Positions 1-11,500 of a stretch of DNA of 64,000 bases are shown here, piece after piece. Position 1 is the stretch's first letter. The number at the start of each line of letters is the position of its first letter. The notes below the pieces were generated by a model that saw nothing but the letters and a program-made list of their open reading frames with translations, was not told where the DNA came from and ran no database searches. The stretch lies in contig CAWUHX010000111.1 of NCBI GenBank assembly GCA_963922205.1, forward strand, positions 62,001-126,000, read 5' to 3'. The DNA is from Romanomermis culicivorax (lineage: Eukaryota > Nematoda > Enoplea > Mermithida > Mermithidae). The translations under genes and the position numbers were made by a program.

Positions 1-28
1 GTGGACGGCGAATTGGCCACGTCTCGCG
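1..28 (+). CDS. HAO: HAO exon a (partial, left edge)
   Basis: It encodes DGELATSR and ends in phase 1 before the donor GTGAGT at 29-34. A 48-nt intron (29-76) ends in TGTCAG. Reading straight through the intron would insert a lysine-rich stretch absent from the family, so the intron is preferred. Confidence 0.75.
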
Positions 29-3000
29 GTGAGTCGAACAACAAAAAAAAGCGAAAAAGGAAAGAAACTATGTCAGAATTTTTAGCCGCCGCCAAAGCCC
101 AAACTTTGATGATAGTCAGTACTATAGCCACTTATAGTTTGGAAAGCGTGGCCCTTGCGGCTCCGAGCGCCCCGCGTTGGTTCCAATTGTACGTTTATAG
201 GGACAGGTCGAAAACTTTGGATTTGATCCGGCGAGCCGAAAAAGCCGGATACGGAGCCATCGTGGTGACGATCGATACACCCTTGTCGGGCAAAAGGCGC
301 AACGATATTAGAAATGAATTCAAATTGCCGCCTACCATGAAGTGAATTTCTTTATGCAATGGATCTTGTAGGAACAGGATTAATGCATGTCAGGTTTGGG
401 TGGTTTCCTCACTTCACCCATAAAATTTTTGACCTCAACCAGATTAAATCAAATAAGTTTTCAAGGTCTTATCCCTATTCAGCGAAATGCACAACAGCGA
501 AACTCAGAATAGCGAGACTCGATACACAATTCTCAAAACAGCGAAGTCTCAAAACAGCGATTCTCAATAGAGCGAAGTCTCGGTACAGATTTTCAAAATA
601 TCGAATTTTCAGGAAAGTTATCTTTAGAATGGAAAAATGGGGATTGGGCGGAGTAGACGTTTTGGCGCATGGCCTATTTAGTCCTTTCCGATCTGGTGGA
701 TGCTGGTTGTCACACACTTTGCCACCATATTATGTCTTTATAGTATGTGTTTTCACCACATTACAGCCTTTTATTCTGGTTTGTTTATTTTCAACATATG
801 CATGTTTTTTGTTTCTTTTTTCTTTCATTGACTTATTCCTTTTTATATTCTTCTTATTTTGAGCCACTTTTTGTTCTTTTTGTTTAATTTTTTCAGGTTA
901 GTGTGCTTTTGTTCTATTTTTTACCTACTTTTTATTACAGTATTTTGCTTTTCGTTTCTTTATTATTTGTTTTTTGTTCTGCCTTTGCTGCTTAATTATT
1001 TTATTCATTTCATTTTATTTGCTTATTTCATTTTTTATTTCATTAATTCAATTAGCTTTACGTACGCAATAGGAAACAATAATCAATATGCAATCGACTG
1101 GCTCAAATCCTCTCAAAAATTCAACAATGTTGATATGCCCATCCAAGAATATTTGATCAAAATTTCTAATGCGCCAACTAGCAAAAACAATTTAATATAC
1201 CTAATTTGCATATTTATTGTAAAAAGGATGTGTGCGTTTACTCCAACGCATAAGGCCTTTTACTATCCGCTGTATTGAGATTCGCCCTTTTGAGAATCGC
1301 CGTCTTGAGACCTTGCTGTTTTGAGAATCGCTCTATTGAGATTTTGCTGTATTGAGAATCGTTGTTTTGAGACTTCGCTGTCATGAGAAACGCCGTTCCG
1401 AGTTTTGATATTTTGAGTTTCGCTGTTGTGCGTTTCGCTATATTGGGGGCACGCCGATTAGACGAGAAGGTAAAATCACTGGTACAATTTTCACAATGAT
1501 TTTATACCATAGGATATTCATCTATTCAGCAATTTAATTGAAAAAATCGAAGCTGTGAGTTTAATGTTGCGAAATAAATATCGGCTCCGCTGTGAAAAAG
1601 TGCTCTACCATTAGAGGCACACTGTTTCACACCACAGTTTGTCAGCCAGGTCAAAATAAATTAAATGATAGTCGATTGTAGCGCCATCTCAATGGAGAAA
1701 AAACATAGGAACAACTCCTGCCGTTTTCCTTTAGTAGATTTCAAAGAATAACTTGATTACTGAACTTCAATAATAATTTTAAAAATTTTCGATTGCGCAT
1801 TTGAAACATATCGTTCAGCCACCATCAAAGTTACATCAATAAAAATTTATCAAGACTTCGAATCACATCTGTTCTCTTTATGTTTAGAGTAATGATGCAT
1901 TCTGTTTTCTCAGAACTCTATTGGTTGCGGGTTTATGCAGATTCAGGAAAATATTTGAATGATATTGTAGCGTGTGCAAGTCTCTACAGTTCCCAAAAAG
2001 ATGCTCAAATCGGATTGAAAACTTTACACAACTTGTTGAACAACAATGCTTACAGAAATTAAGCAAAAATTCTACGGCACCCTATGGGAGGGTGCCCGAA
2101 AAAAGCCAAAAATGACTTTTTCTACTTTTTTCTATCTCTTTTTTGACACGTTGAAAGAGCGTAAAACTGTAAGGTGCGAGATGAAAAAAATTTTTCGTAC
2201 GAAATTAAACGGGGATTGTCTCTCACGTATAATGTATGTTCTACTGTGGGGTTATGCCATTTCTATGCTTTGATATTCTGCATCGCGTGTACATTACATA
2301 AAATGCTAACAAATTGGAAAATTCTGAAGTTTAGGATACTGTAAAGACGCGAATTTTGACTTTCCTGCAGAATACATTCTGGAATGATACTTAGCAAGTA
2401 AAACTACCCAATATGCTAGATTTTCTGGTATCCTTGATTTTAAACTTATAATAGTCAAAAGGAGATATGCATGGCAAAGGTTTTCCAGGGAGAGGGTTCT
2501 CAGATCTTTCATCGAAGAGGATGGGGGCTGAGTGAGCATACAAACAAAAAGAAAACTCCACAAGCATGTTTTTCATACAAAATATGCACAAAAAAATCAA
2601 AAATCTGCCTTCAAAAAAGTTCAAGGGATGGCGTTTGACGATTTTTTCGGGCCCGGATTGTGTCCAGTGTCTCAGTTAGGAGTTTTTACCCTTATATTAC
2701 CTATGCTCATGTAAGGTAAACGCTGAATTTCACAGAAACTGCATCTTATAATAGTGTACCTTTTGTTTTTGATGGAGTTATAGATAGTTATAGTCCGATA
2801 CAAAGTCGGTAGTCCTTACATGATAGGTTCAGAGGGAAATATAGAAATGTGAAATAATACTTGTACATTTTTATTGCTCAGAAGTAAAGAAGAACGAAAT
2901 GTTAGGGAATATAGAAATATGGAATATAGCTCAGATTTATTCCATCCCGGATTTTACCTTAGATGTGTGTTGGAAAAAAATTTGAACTCATGGTCACATT

Positions 3001-5284
3001 GTCTTGCAAACTAGGGCATATTCGATATCTGTATCTTGTGCATTGGGAAGCAAAATTATTCTAGTATGTATCATTCGCCAGAATTTAAGGAAATTTCGAA
3101 ACTCTAATGCTGTTCGGTGTAGCTTCTTAGTGCAGAAGCGCTCACATTTGTGGATTTCCGTGAATCATTTTGGACAAATTCTGGAAAAAAGTGTCTCAGT
3201 CCTTGGCGTTGTGCTAACAATGAGAAACAATGAGAAAGATTAGTTTCATATAAAGGAAGATGTGGCGAAAACACAACTGTCCCTATGCAATATCAGCCAA
3301 AATCTTGAAAATGTATTAGAACACCCTGTTTCACGTGACGGTTTTCTGAAAACATTTTAAGGTCTGATGACCGCAATGGCTTGAAAATTTTTCAAGAGTG
3401 TGAGGTAAAGAACTCTCTACTATTACTGAGAATTTTACGCCTCAAAGACCTCAAGACCTCAAACCGGTCATGAATAAGAGTGCTCGAAAACTTATCGAGC
3501 TCACGACTGATTGAATATTAATCATATTATTCATTAAGAATGGCCAATTTCGACGATTCATCGGAATCAGTTTCGGGAGGCATGAACGAAAAAGGCGATA
3601 CAGGATCGGGCTTCGCTTCCTACGTTAATTCATTATTCGATCCTTCTTTAACCTGGTCGATTATAGATTGGTTGAAAACTGTAACGAAATTGCCAATTAT
3701 ACTGAAAGGCATTTTGACAGGTAAGAAAACCGATACTGTAACACTGTACTGCAAAATTCAGCTGCTTAATTTCGCTATTGTAGCCGAAGACGCCAAAGTA
3801 GCCTGCAAATATAACGTTGCGGCAATAATAGTGTCCAACCATGGCGCTAGACAGTTGGATTCAGCTCCTGCTACAGTAAGCTATCTTCAATGGGGAGATT
3901 TAAGAAGCAAGTCACAGAGCGTCAAAAAAATGTTCACCATAAGGCAACATGAATCTAAACTAATGTTGGGGATATTGATTTCAATGTATAGGTTTCGCGC
4001 TTAGGAGTTCTACAATTCAAAACTGATTTACTTTTATACAGGATGCAGCAAAATACGTCGCAGTAAAAGCTTCAATGTGCAATGACTTGAGCAGGTCTGA
4101 CTGAGATGCGACATGGGTGAATATTTTGTAAAATTAATTCAGTATCCCTTGCTTGAATTTAATTAATTTTCAACCATCATTACATTGATCGGATGGCTTA
4201 AGCACGAAACCAATAATTTTGTGTGTTGTCAGGTTTTAACAAATTCCACAAAAATCAACAAATCTTGTTGAAAATTTCGTTTAAGAATTTTATTTTGAGT
4301 ACCTAACTGGATCTTTTTTTTACAAGAATTGAACTTCGGTTTAGTTTTAACAGATCACCTTCGAATTGAGAAGGACTGAAGGGAAATTTTAATGCTGGCT
4401 GTAATTTTCTCTATTTAAAAGATGATTCTTCCAATTTCATTCGTGATTATTTTAGAGTAGGGTCAACTAGCAACAACGGACGGCTACTGGTGAATACTTG
4501 ATTTGTAGTTAAACAGTAATATTAGAGCTAACGCCAGAAAGCAGTAATTTACTGTAGATACTATAGCTAGTATCCGAAGTTTTGAATCAACAACCTGTAA
4601 AACATGCCTATAAAACATGCCTCATGGACTATATTGAACAGATTTTAGAAAAATCAACAACTCCAGTGGACAATACCGCAATAGGTGGTTAGGTCTGAAT
4701 AAAAAATGCATTGACATCAAAAATCAATAGCTTACGATGAATAACTTCTGCTCTACTGCACCTACAGAGATGAAATTTCAAGATGAGAAACTTTTGTGGA
4801 TTAGCTATCTGAAGAACAAAACTTGAATACTCTCGTGACAGCTAGGAATAGGCCTCTTGGACATGCCGTACTATTCTGATTAATTTTTTATGTTTTCTTT
4901 TCCCGAAATTAGTAATTTCAGATTGAAGCCTTACCGGAAATATTTCAAGCCGTAGAGGGCAAACTCGAAATTTATATAGATGGCGGAATAAGAACCGGAA
5001 ACAGCGTCCTGAAGGCCATCGCGCTCGGCGCCAGAGCAGTCTTTGTCGGTAGACCCGTGCTTTGGGGGCTAGCTTATGACGTAAAATTTAATTGTAACGG
5101 TTTTTATGCCTCAGCGGAAAAATTTTTGTCTTAGGGTCAAGCTGGAGTCAATCAAGTGCTGGATATCTTAAACAATGAATTCCAAACTACGATGGCCTTA
5201 TCCGGATGCCGTAGCTTAGAAGATATTCGAGATAAAAATAGGAAATTGGTCGTTCACGAAACACATTTTGCATCCAGACTTTAA
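1..5284 (+). CDS. HAO: Peroxisomal (S)-2-hydroxyacid oxidase, 3' part of gene (six exons)
   Basis: This FMN-dependent enzyme oxidises glycolate or longer 2-hydroxyacids to 2-oxoacids and hydrogen peroxide in peroxisomes. Exons as read from splice sites and family alignment are 1-28, 77-341, 3539-3720, 3784-3875, 4922-5080 and 5135-5284. All junctions keep frame. The sequence shows [17 protein letters not shown], the VTIDTP segment with the active-site Asp, the PIILKGILT lysine, the SNHGARQLD catalytic His/Arg, the DGGIRTG FMN-phosphate loop, and [14 protein letters not shown]. The protein ends in SRL, a type 1 peroxisomal signal. The N-terminal third (including the first active-site Tyr) lies left of the window. 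Intron 2 (3.2 kb) and intron 4 (1.0 kb) are large. Whether it is orthologous to HAO1 or HAO2 cannot be decided here. The family call is secure; exon ends are inferred without transcript data. Confidence 0.9.
77..341 (+). CDS. HAO: HAO exon b
   Basis: It encodes the region from [10 protein letters not shown] through [10 protein letters not shown] and [11 protein letters not shown] to FKLPPTM. The active-site Asp in TIDTP is present. The donor is GTGAAT at 342. The split AA|A codon joins to exon c to give the expected lysine before MANF. Confidence 0.9.
342..3538 (+). other. HAO intron 2 (3.2 kb)
   Basis: It holds a foldback element (472-1449), then AT-rich DNA in which no coding signal was recognised. 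The open frames seen here (for example 359-862 and 859-1278) are low-complexity translations of pyrimidine-rich loop DNA. Confidence 0.7.
472..1449. repeat. Foldback element FB1, minisatellite inverted arms
   Basis: The left arm (472-~610) is built from ~16-nt units of the type CTCAAAACAGCGAAGT. The right arm (~1275-1449) carries the reverse complement (TTGAGACTTCGCTGT type). The outer ends match as inverted repeats: the left reads TCCCTATTCAGCGAAA and the right, reverse-complemented, reads CCAATATAGCGAAA, followed in both by GCACAACAGCGAAACTCA with one mismatch upstream. The ~660-bp loop is strongly pyrimidine-rich on this strand. No coding capacity was recognised. It sits inside intron 2 of the hydroxyacid oxidase gene. 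Confidence 0.75.
3539..3720 (+). CDS. HAO: HAO exon c
   Basis: The acceptor is TCATTAAG at 3531-3538 and the donor is GTAAGA at 3721. It starts with the nucleotide that completes lysine and then MANFDD, and continues to the PIILKGILT segment holding the conserved catalytic lysine. Confidence 0.9.
3784..3875 (+). CDS. HAO: HAO exon d
   Basis: It follows a 63-nt intron ending in TATTGTAG. It encodes [21 protein letters not shown] then [10 protein letters not shown], which contains the catalytic histidine and arginine. The donor is GTAAGC at 3876, phase 0. Confidence 0.92.
3876..4921 (+). other. HAO intron 4
   Basis: This 1.05-kb intron runs between donor GTAAGC and acceptor AATTTCAG. It is AT-rich and I recognised no gene or repeat inside it. 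Confidence 0.7.
4922..5080 (+). CDS. HAO: HAO exon e
   Basis: It encodes [14 protein letters not shown], then [16 protein letters not shown] and [16 protein letters not shown]. This is the FMN phosphate-binding part of the TIM barrel. It is 53 codons, phase 0 at both ends, with donor GTAAAA at 5081. Confidence 0.93.
5135..5284 (+). CDS. HAO: HAO terminal exon f
   Basis: It follows a 54-nt intron ending TGTCTTAG. It encodes the C-terminal helices ([12 protein letters not shown] through [10 protein letters not shown]) and ends HFASRL, a canonical PTS1 tripeptide, then TAA at 5282-5284. Confidence 0.93.
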   Translation, partial: GQAGVNQVLDILNNEFQTTMALSGCRSLEDIRDKNRKLVVHETHFASRL

Positions 5285-5288
5285 TAAA
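5283..5288 (+). terminator. Poly(A) signal of HAO overlapping its stop codon
   Basis: AATAAA begins on the second base of the TAA stop codon, so the 3' UTR would be only a few tens of bases. On the opposite strand, positions 5280-5285 read ATTAAA, a variant signal for the convergent galectin-like gene. Confidence 0.6.
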
Positions 5289-5311
5289 TTTTCTTGCCAA
5301 AATCGAAAAAT

Positions 5312-5509
5312 TCACGTAGGACAGGTTGCCAAAGTCTCCCCGCCGTACACCACATCGTAGACTAAAGGTGTTGCGGCCTGGGCTTGGACTTGGATCGACG
5401 GATCCGGACCCATTGTCACTACAAATTTCGCTATACCTCGATAATTGTAGTCCATTGGTCCGAGCTCAACGTACGATCTCGCCCGACCCTTCGCTGTGAG
5501 GAAAGTTAT
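5312..5509 (-). CDS. Galectin-like gene, terminal exon
   Basis: The acceptor reads TTATTTTAG (complement of 5510-5518). It is 66 codons including TGA at 5312-5314. It encodes [18 protein letters not shown], then [18 protein letters not shown] and a C-terminus [13 protein letters not shown]. It is convergent with the oxidase gene, whose stop is 27 bp away. Confidence 0.65.
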   Translation of the reverse strand: MTFLTAKGRARSYVELGPMDYNYRGIAKFVVTMGPDPSIQVQAQAATPLVYDVVYGGETLATCPT

Positions 5510-8500
5510 CTAAAATAAAATAAGGTTGTCATGGAAGCTTAATATGATACGATTTTTCCTTTTCATACACGCTCATCAGAAACCTGCGGAATTTGTATGC
5601 TTCATAAGTTTTTTTCAAGAGTTTGGTACAGTTGTTTGACCGAATAGAAATGTTATCGCCGAGGTACATAATGTTCGTGACTAAAAACCGAAATTCTGAA
5701 AGTTCTGAGACTCTCGAGTCTCCTTCTTTTTTAGCCGAATTTTGTCGTATTACGTGCTCGTATGCCCTCGGCTACCTAGCTGCGGTTCTTGGGAGATCCA
5801 ATCTAGTACGGCCCCTGACGCTAACCCGGTGTTAGACACTGTCCTACTGTAGATCTCGGAGACGTAAGAAACAAAGATATTTATTTTGGGAAACTGACAA
5901 GGGTGCAAATACAACCGTGAGCAAATGATGAACACAAATACAAAATGCCAAAGTATGAATACGAACACTGAACACCTCCCTAAGTCGCTGACCCTTCTTA
6001 AGTCCCTGTACGCAGAGTCCCAGGGACCTTCGGGTACCTTAATCCACGACCTAAGCTGAAAGCCTAAGAAAAAGATCAGTCTACCTTTTGAACTAACACT
6101 CACTCTTCTCCTCAACAAAGTTTGAACGTCGAAAGTCCTCTCAGGTCGCGGGAGTTTCTCCAAACGAGTCAGCGACGCGAAGTTGAAAATACAAAACAAT
6201 ACGAACAATAAAAGGCGTCCGCTATCCTTCCACAGTTGCCACCAGTCTTCTTCGAAGACGCACAGGAAAACGCGACCGGCTCGCAATAAGACGATTAATA
6301 ATAATAATGAAACAAAACTGCCACGCGTCTAACATCGACTTTGCAGATGCATGCAAAACATTCACGTCACCATTTATGTATTTTTGAGCCAAAAATGTAT
6401 ATGACACAAACCGTTTTACTGGTTTGTTTGCCCAAGAATAAATGAAACCACTTTAACAACAAAGGAGCTTTAGAGAATAAAATGAGGTAGTTAGAGGACC
6501 AAAGGTCAGAGGAATTGACCCTCTGACATCCCTCCCCCCCAAAGGCAAGACTTTTCCCGCCAGCGAAGGGAAAAGTCAGGAGGTCCCCCAAGGGCCCCAG
6601 ACCCTCGACGCCGACGATCGACGCCTCCAATCGTTCCAAAAAGGACGACGCTACGCGCCGTTGACGCAATTTGTATACAATAAAAAATAAAATGTCCGTT
6701 TCGAACGGTATCGTTCCACCATGGGGCCAATGGCGCCGGATGCTACCCCCGACGCTAAAAAAGTTTTCAAATAAGAATGCCCCGTGGGCCGGTTGTCCCC
6801 GAATAATAAAACAAAAATGTTCGAACGAATAGCGTTCGCGGCGCTCGGGCCGAATTTGATCGAATAAAAAATAAAATCGTATGACCGGCGGCGACCCCCG
6901 CGGTGCCCGGGTTACGTTGTGGGCCGCTCCCCACTGCCGTCGATGTGTATTTTATCGGCGGCTCCTCCTTCATCGATTTTGGCGTTCGTCTCCATCCTCT
7001 CCGGAGGGGGGGTGTTGACGGTGGAGAGCCCGCAAAACTTTCTCAATTTCCGCCGCCGTTGTTCCTCTGGCCCCTTGGCCGGACACTGGCCCCCCCAACG
7101 CCTTTGGTATTATCTGCCCCCAGGGAGAAAGGATGCCCGAAAACCAAATCCTCTGGCCCTTTGGCTGTCTAGATTTTGAATCAAAAATGTTTATGGTATT
7201 TGTTGTTAAAGTGATTTTGCCTTATTGAAGGGTAAACTTAAACCAGTAACACGGTTTGTGCCATAAAAAAAAAGAATTTTGAATTGAAAATATGTTTTGG
7301 AAAAAAGGTAAAGAGAAATGTGAAAAATGGTTACGCGAAAGCTGCCTACACACTGCACGATGCTAGTTGGCAACTGCATTGGAAGAAAAAGAAAGGCCAA
7401 AACTTACGCCAATACAAAATTTGGATTATCGTTTACAAGTTCACCGAAAAAATGAGGTACAAAATGTGCTTGTGCAGGTTCAAATAAAATAAAACACAGA
7501 TGAAGAGAAAGAATAAACGGAACAAACTGAGATTAGTACAAAAGGCAATTTTAAGGCAATTTTAAAGAGGCACAACCGGTTTCTGATTTTGTAATACTAA
7601 CGCCCGGAAAAAGATAAGTGATCTAAGCAATACCCGAAAAAATTACAACTTGAAAAAATTACGCTTATATTGACCTCACAAAGAGCGGGGTCATTATTAA
7701 CAATTAATTTACTTCTGTCGATGACCGCTGTGGTCCCGCCCCGGCTGACCGATACCTTGATCTCTCTTCAGCGGCGATATATACTCGGGGTTTCCTATCG
7801 GCGGTGGTCCTTGCGGCACTTGCATTCCCGTCGACGTACCCGGAATTTCCATCCTTTCTTCGCCTTGCCCGTTGCGTGTCGGCGGAATTACTGACGGCGG
7901 CGGCATTTGTATTCCGGGCGGAACCAAGAACTGGTGATAATATTGCTGTTGGCCCGGCTGGAATTGTAAAACCGGAAATTGCGAAACTTGAAATTGCTGC
8001 GGCGGAGGTATCATTGTATTGGGCAATAGTTGACCTGAAAAGAGAGGGCGAGTCATACAGTCAACTCCTACCATAGGTAATCCCGGATAATTCGGCGGCA
8101 TATACGGCAATTGTTGTTGCTGCGCCATCATCATTGCATTAGGGTCGGCCATTGACACTCCCTGCTGACTCGCTTCGTTGGCCCTAGGCCTATCCAGTGA
8201 GGCCGTACGACTGGAATAGGACACGTCCAATCGATCATCATGCTGATAATATCCGGGTGTTCTTTTTCGGCTTCGCGATTTTCGATTCTCTTTTCTCTCC
8301 TCCATTTCTCTTCTTTCTTTCTCTTTTCGCTCGAATTTCTCCTCGTATTCCTCAATTTCCTTACGCCAGCTTTCCTCCTCATTCTCTCTCCGCCTTTTTT
8401 CTCTTGACATCGACTTTTCATGCCGACTTTCGTCCCGATGCCGACTTTCATATCTCCTTTTTCGTTCTTTTTCTGGCGTAGCCGATTTTTCTTTTTTCTG

Positions 8501-11500
8501 TTTATCATCGTCTTTTCTCGTCCAATGTCTGGATACCTTTCCTGCCGCAGGCCTGCTGTAGGGGTGCTTGACTCGGTATCCAATTTTCTTTTTCAACTTT
8601 TTCTCGAGTTCCAATAGATCGCGAGCTTTCTTTCTATCAATAATTTCCCAAAAGCGTATTCGCGGATCCGTATTATCGATTTCTTTCTTCCAAACTTGAA
8701 TGTTCGTATAATTTGGTTCCGGGTCTTTTTTATCCTGAAGTACAGCTTTCGCAATTGTATACGCTAACCCTGATGCCTTGGATTGGCAAGCGGCGTATAG
8801 CGTATGAAAGTTACTAGCTGGTCCTTCTTGCCCCGCATTAAACTCGCGGCGCAGTTTCATGGCGATGTAAGCATGAGCCTGGTAATGGAAACCAGCGAAA
8901 TTCTGCGGAATCCTGCCCAACCGTGACAGTTTCATAAATAGGCAGGCGCAAGCCCACACTGCGGCTTCATAGGCTTTTTCCGGAGCCCGAGTTGTGGCCC
9001 ATTCTGTCAATTGCCTCTCGAATATATTCCACAATTTTTCTGGTAAATTGGCCTGCAATACGTGAAATTGCAGCTCATAATAGCGTATAGTTTCGATTTC
9101 TACTCCCGCTTCGTCGTAAATACGATTTATCAGATCCGTGGTCATAAGAGCCACTTCTTCATCCAAAGCAGGATTCATATGTGCGAGATACTTCTGAACG
9201 CACGGATTCGACAACGACACTCTGCCATATTGAAAATCGATGACGTACTTTCCTTCTTTCAAAGCTTTCTTCAAAAGCTGCCCACGCTTCCCGAGGCCTC
9301 GTCGATACTTTATTCTGTCATTCGGGTTTCCAGGCGGTTGATGAAATTTCCCGCTCTTCACTTGATCCAATTCGGCTTTGTTTTCATCTTTCGATATTCG
9401 ATTTTCTTTTTCTTGCCTTTTATTATGCATTACTCTCGCAAACTTTGTCGGATTAGTTATGTTTTCTACACTCTGCCCACCAGCTTTGGCATAAACCGGC
9501 GGTGCGGGCAGAGTGTTAGTTTCGGGAGATTCGTCCTCACTTCCAATTTCAGAAACGACTTCCACATATGGCTCCTCGCTCGTTTCCTCCTCCTCGGCGT
9601 TGATAGTTTCCAGTTGTTTCGCCAGCTCAATCGCGGCCTTCCCATACTTCTCTTTTTCTAACGTTTCGATTTTTTCTTGCATTTCTTTTATCTGCTCTGT
9701 CAATCTTTCCACATCAGGTTGTGTCTCGCATTCGGGTTCAACTATTTCCATCAATTTTTCTTCTCCCCCGACATTTTTGTTTTCGTCAATGGGCGCGTTG
9801 GCCGTGGGGGAATCCGGGATAATTACTTCCACGGGCTTTTCCTGGTCCATTTCGACACCTGAAACATTCAAATTATCGTTTTCAGAGGGTACGTTTTCTG
9901 TCTGCTCCTTCGAAGTTCCTTCTATAGGACCCTGGCTAGCCGGGACCACAACTTCTACTTGGGGAAACAGATCCGAATCGTCCCACTTAGTTACTGACTT
10001 AAAAGTTGCAGAAGTGCTTGGGACCCATAGGTCCTTAGCCTCGAATATGGACGCGGAAACATTCCAATAAATAAGATTTTTGCTCGCCGCGTGAATATGC
10101 AAAAAATGAAACACGTTATAAAAATTATGGTTCAAAAAATAAATAGAGTTATCACGTAAATCCGTTTCTATTTCTTCCTCTGGTTCTTTCAGGGAACGCG
10201 GTATCCATTTTATAGGTAGGACACAGAAAGTATTTTGGACCGACTTCTGCGTGCGTACCTTCGGATACCGATCCATCATTTGTTCGGCCTGATCGGTCAT
10301 TTTGTTATTTAGAAGGTCTTGGCCCATCCATTTCATAAATTCGATCCGCTCTTGCTCGTTTCTCCAAACAGTAGACCACATACCCGAAGTAAATCCAGGG
10401 ACCCAAGATCTCCATTCCTGCGCCGAGTGAGGCCACAAGAAATAGATAATAGGATTTATATTCTTCTCGTACAATTCTTTGACCACGGGGACGATTGATC
10501 GATTGATCTTTTTATGGTAGTAGTCCTTGAGCGACGATACCTGTTCTTGCAATTTATTCGTAAAATGGATCACTTTATTGGGCCACCTTCCTTGCTTCAT
10601 TTCCATTTCTCGTGGCTCTATTGGACGTCCGAACTGTCGCGCCGCTATTATATCTTCTAGGTCCCAATCGTTGGTTGGCGTTACTACCGATTCTTCAGTA
10701 TCCTTTCTTTTTCGTGATGCTTTCACTTTTCTTTCTATCCACGGGTACCAACCACGGGGTACTGGTTGCGGATCTTTTTCGCTATTCGAGAAATGTGGAG
10801 GGCAATAGAAATTTCCAGCCGTTTGGTCTTCCGACAATTTATAAGTTGATATGGCTTCCCCGCGCATCATAAAGTACAACGCATTGATATTGCCAGTCAT
10901 TTCTTCAACCCCATATGCGCCTTTCCACTGCGGGTCCGTATATTTGTCTTCAAACGTTTCTCGAAACCTTCGGGCTAAATCGGATACCAATTCTGGCTCC
11001 ATCGTATCGTGAGGATATAGTCTGAAGCAATTTTGCACATCACTAGCGAACCCGTATCGTAACAGTGCCAAAAAACATAGAAGAGACCCGCGCGCGTCGA
11101 GCGTCGCGTATCGTAAAACTTCTATGTTTAGTTTGTCCGCTTCCATTAGCTGCCGAAATTCTAAAGAGCTCAATTGGCCCCACGAAATCTTAAAAGCGTC
11201 GGCCCACAAAAACAGAAGTTCCGTCATAAAAGCCTTCAAGTTCAGGGCTTCCGGGCTAATTCCTACCATTCTAGTCTTCGCTTTATCTTTCATTTCGGCT
11301 AAGACGATTTCTAGATCGTAAACGCAGCACGACAAGATGTAGTCAATATTGTCGCGTCTTTTTCGGGCTAATTCCTTTTCTTGATCTAGATATCCGAACC
11401 TAGTCAAGACTAACGTGATATCTTCTCAGATATGAAAACCGACGATGATGTTTTCTTCGCGGAAAATTGTATTATATACCTTGTGAAAATGTTCTTGGTC

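Noticed and set aside
359-1278. Two plus-strand frames in the oxidase intron
   Set aside because: They translate the pyrimidine-rich loop and arms of FB1; composition is Phe/Leu-rich low complexity with no domain.
5750-6286. 178-codon minus-strand frame in element 1 LTR (also at 18560-19096)
   Set aside because: It lies wholly in the LTR, has no recognisable domain, and appears in both copies simply because the LTRs are near-identical.
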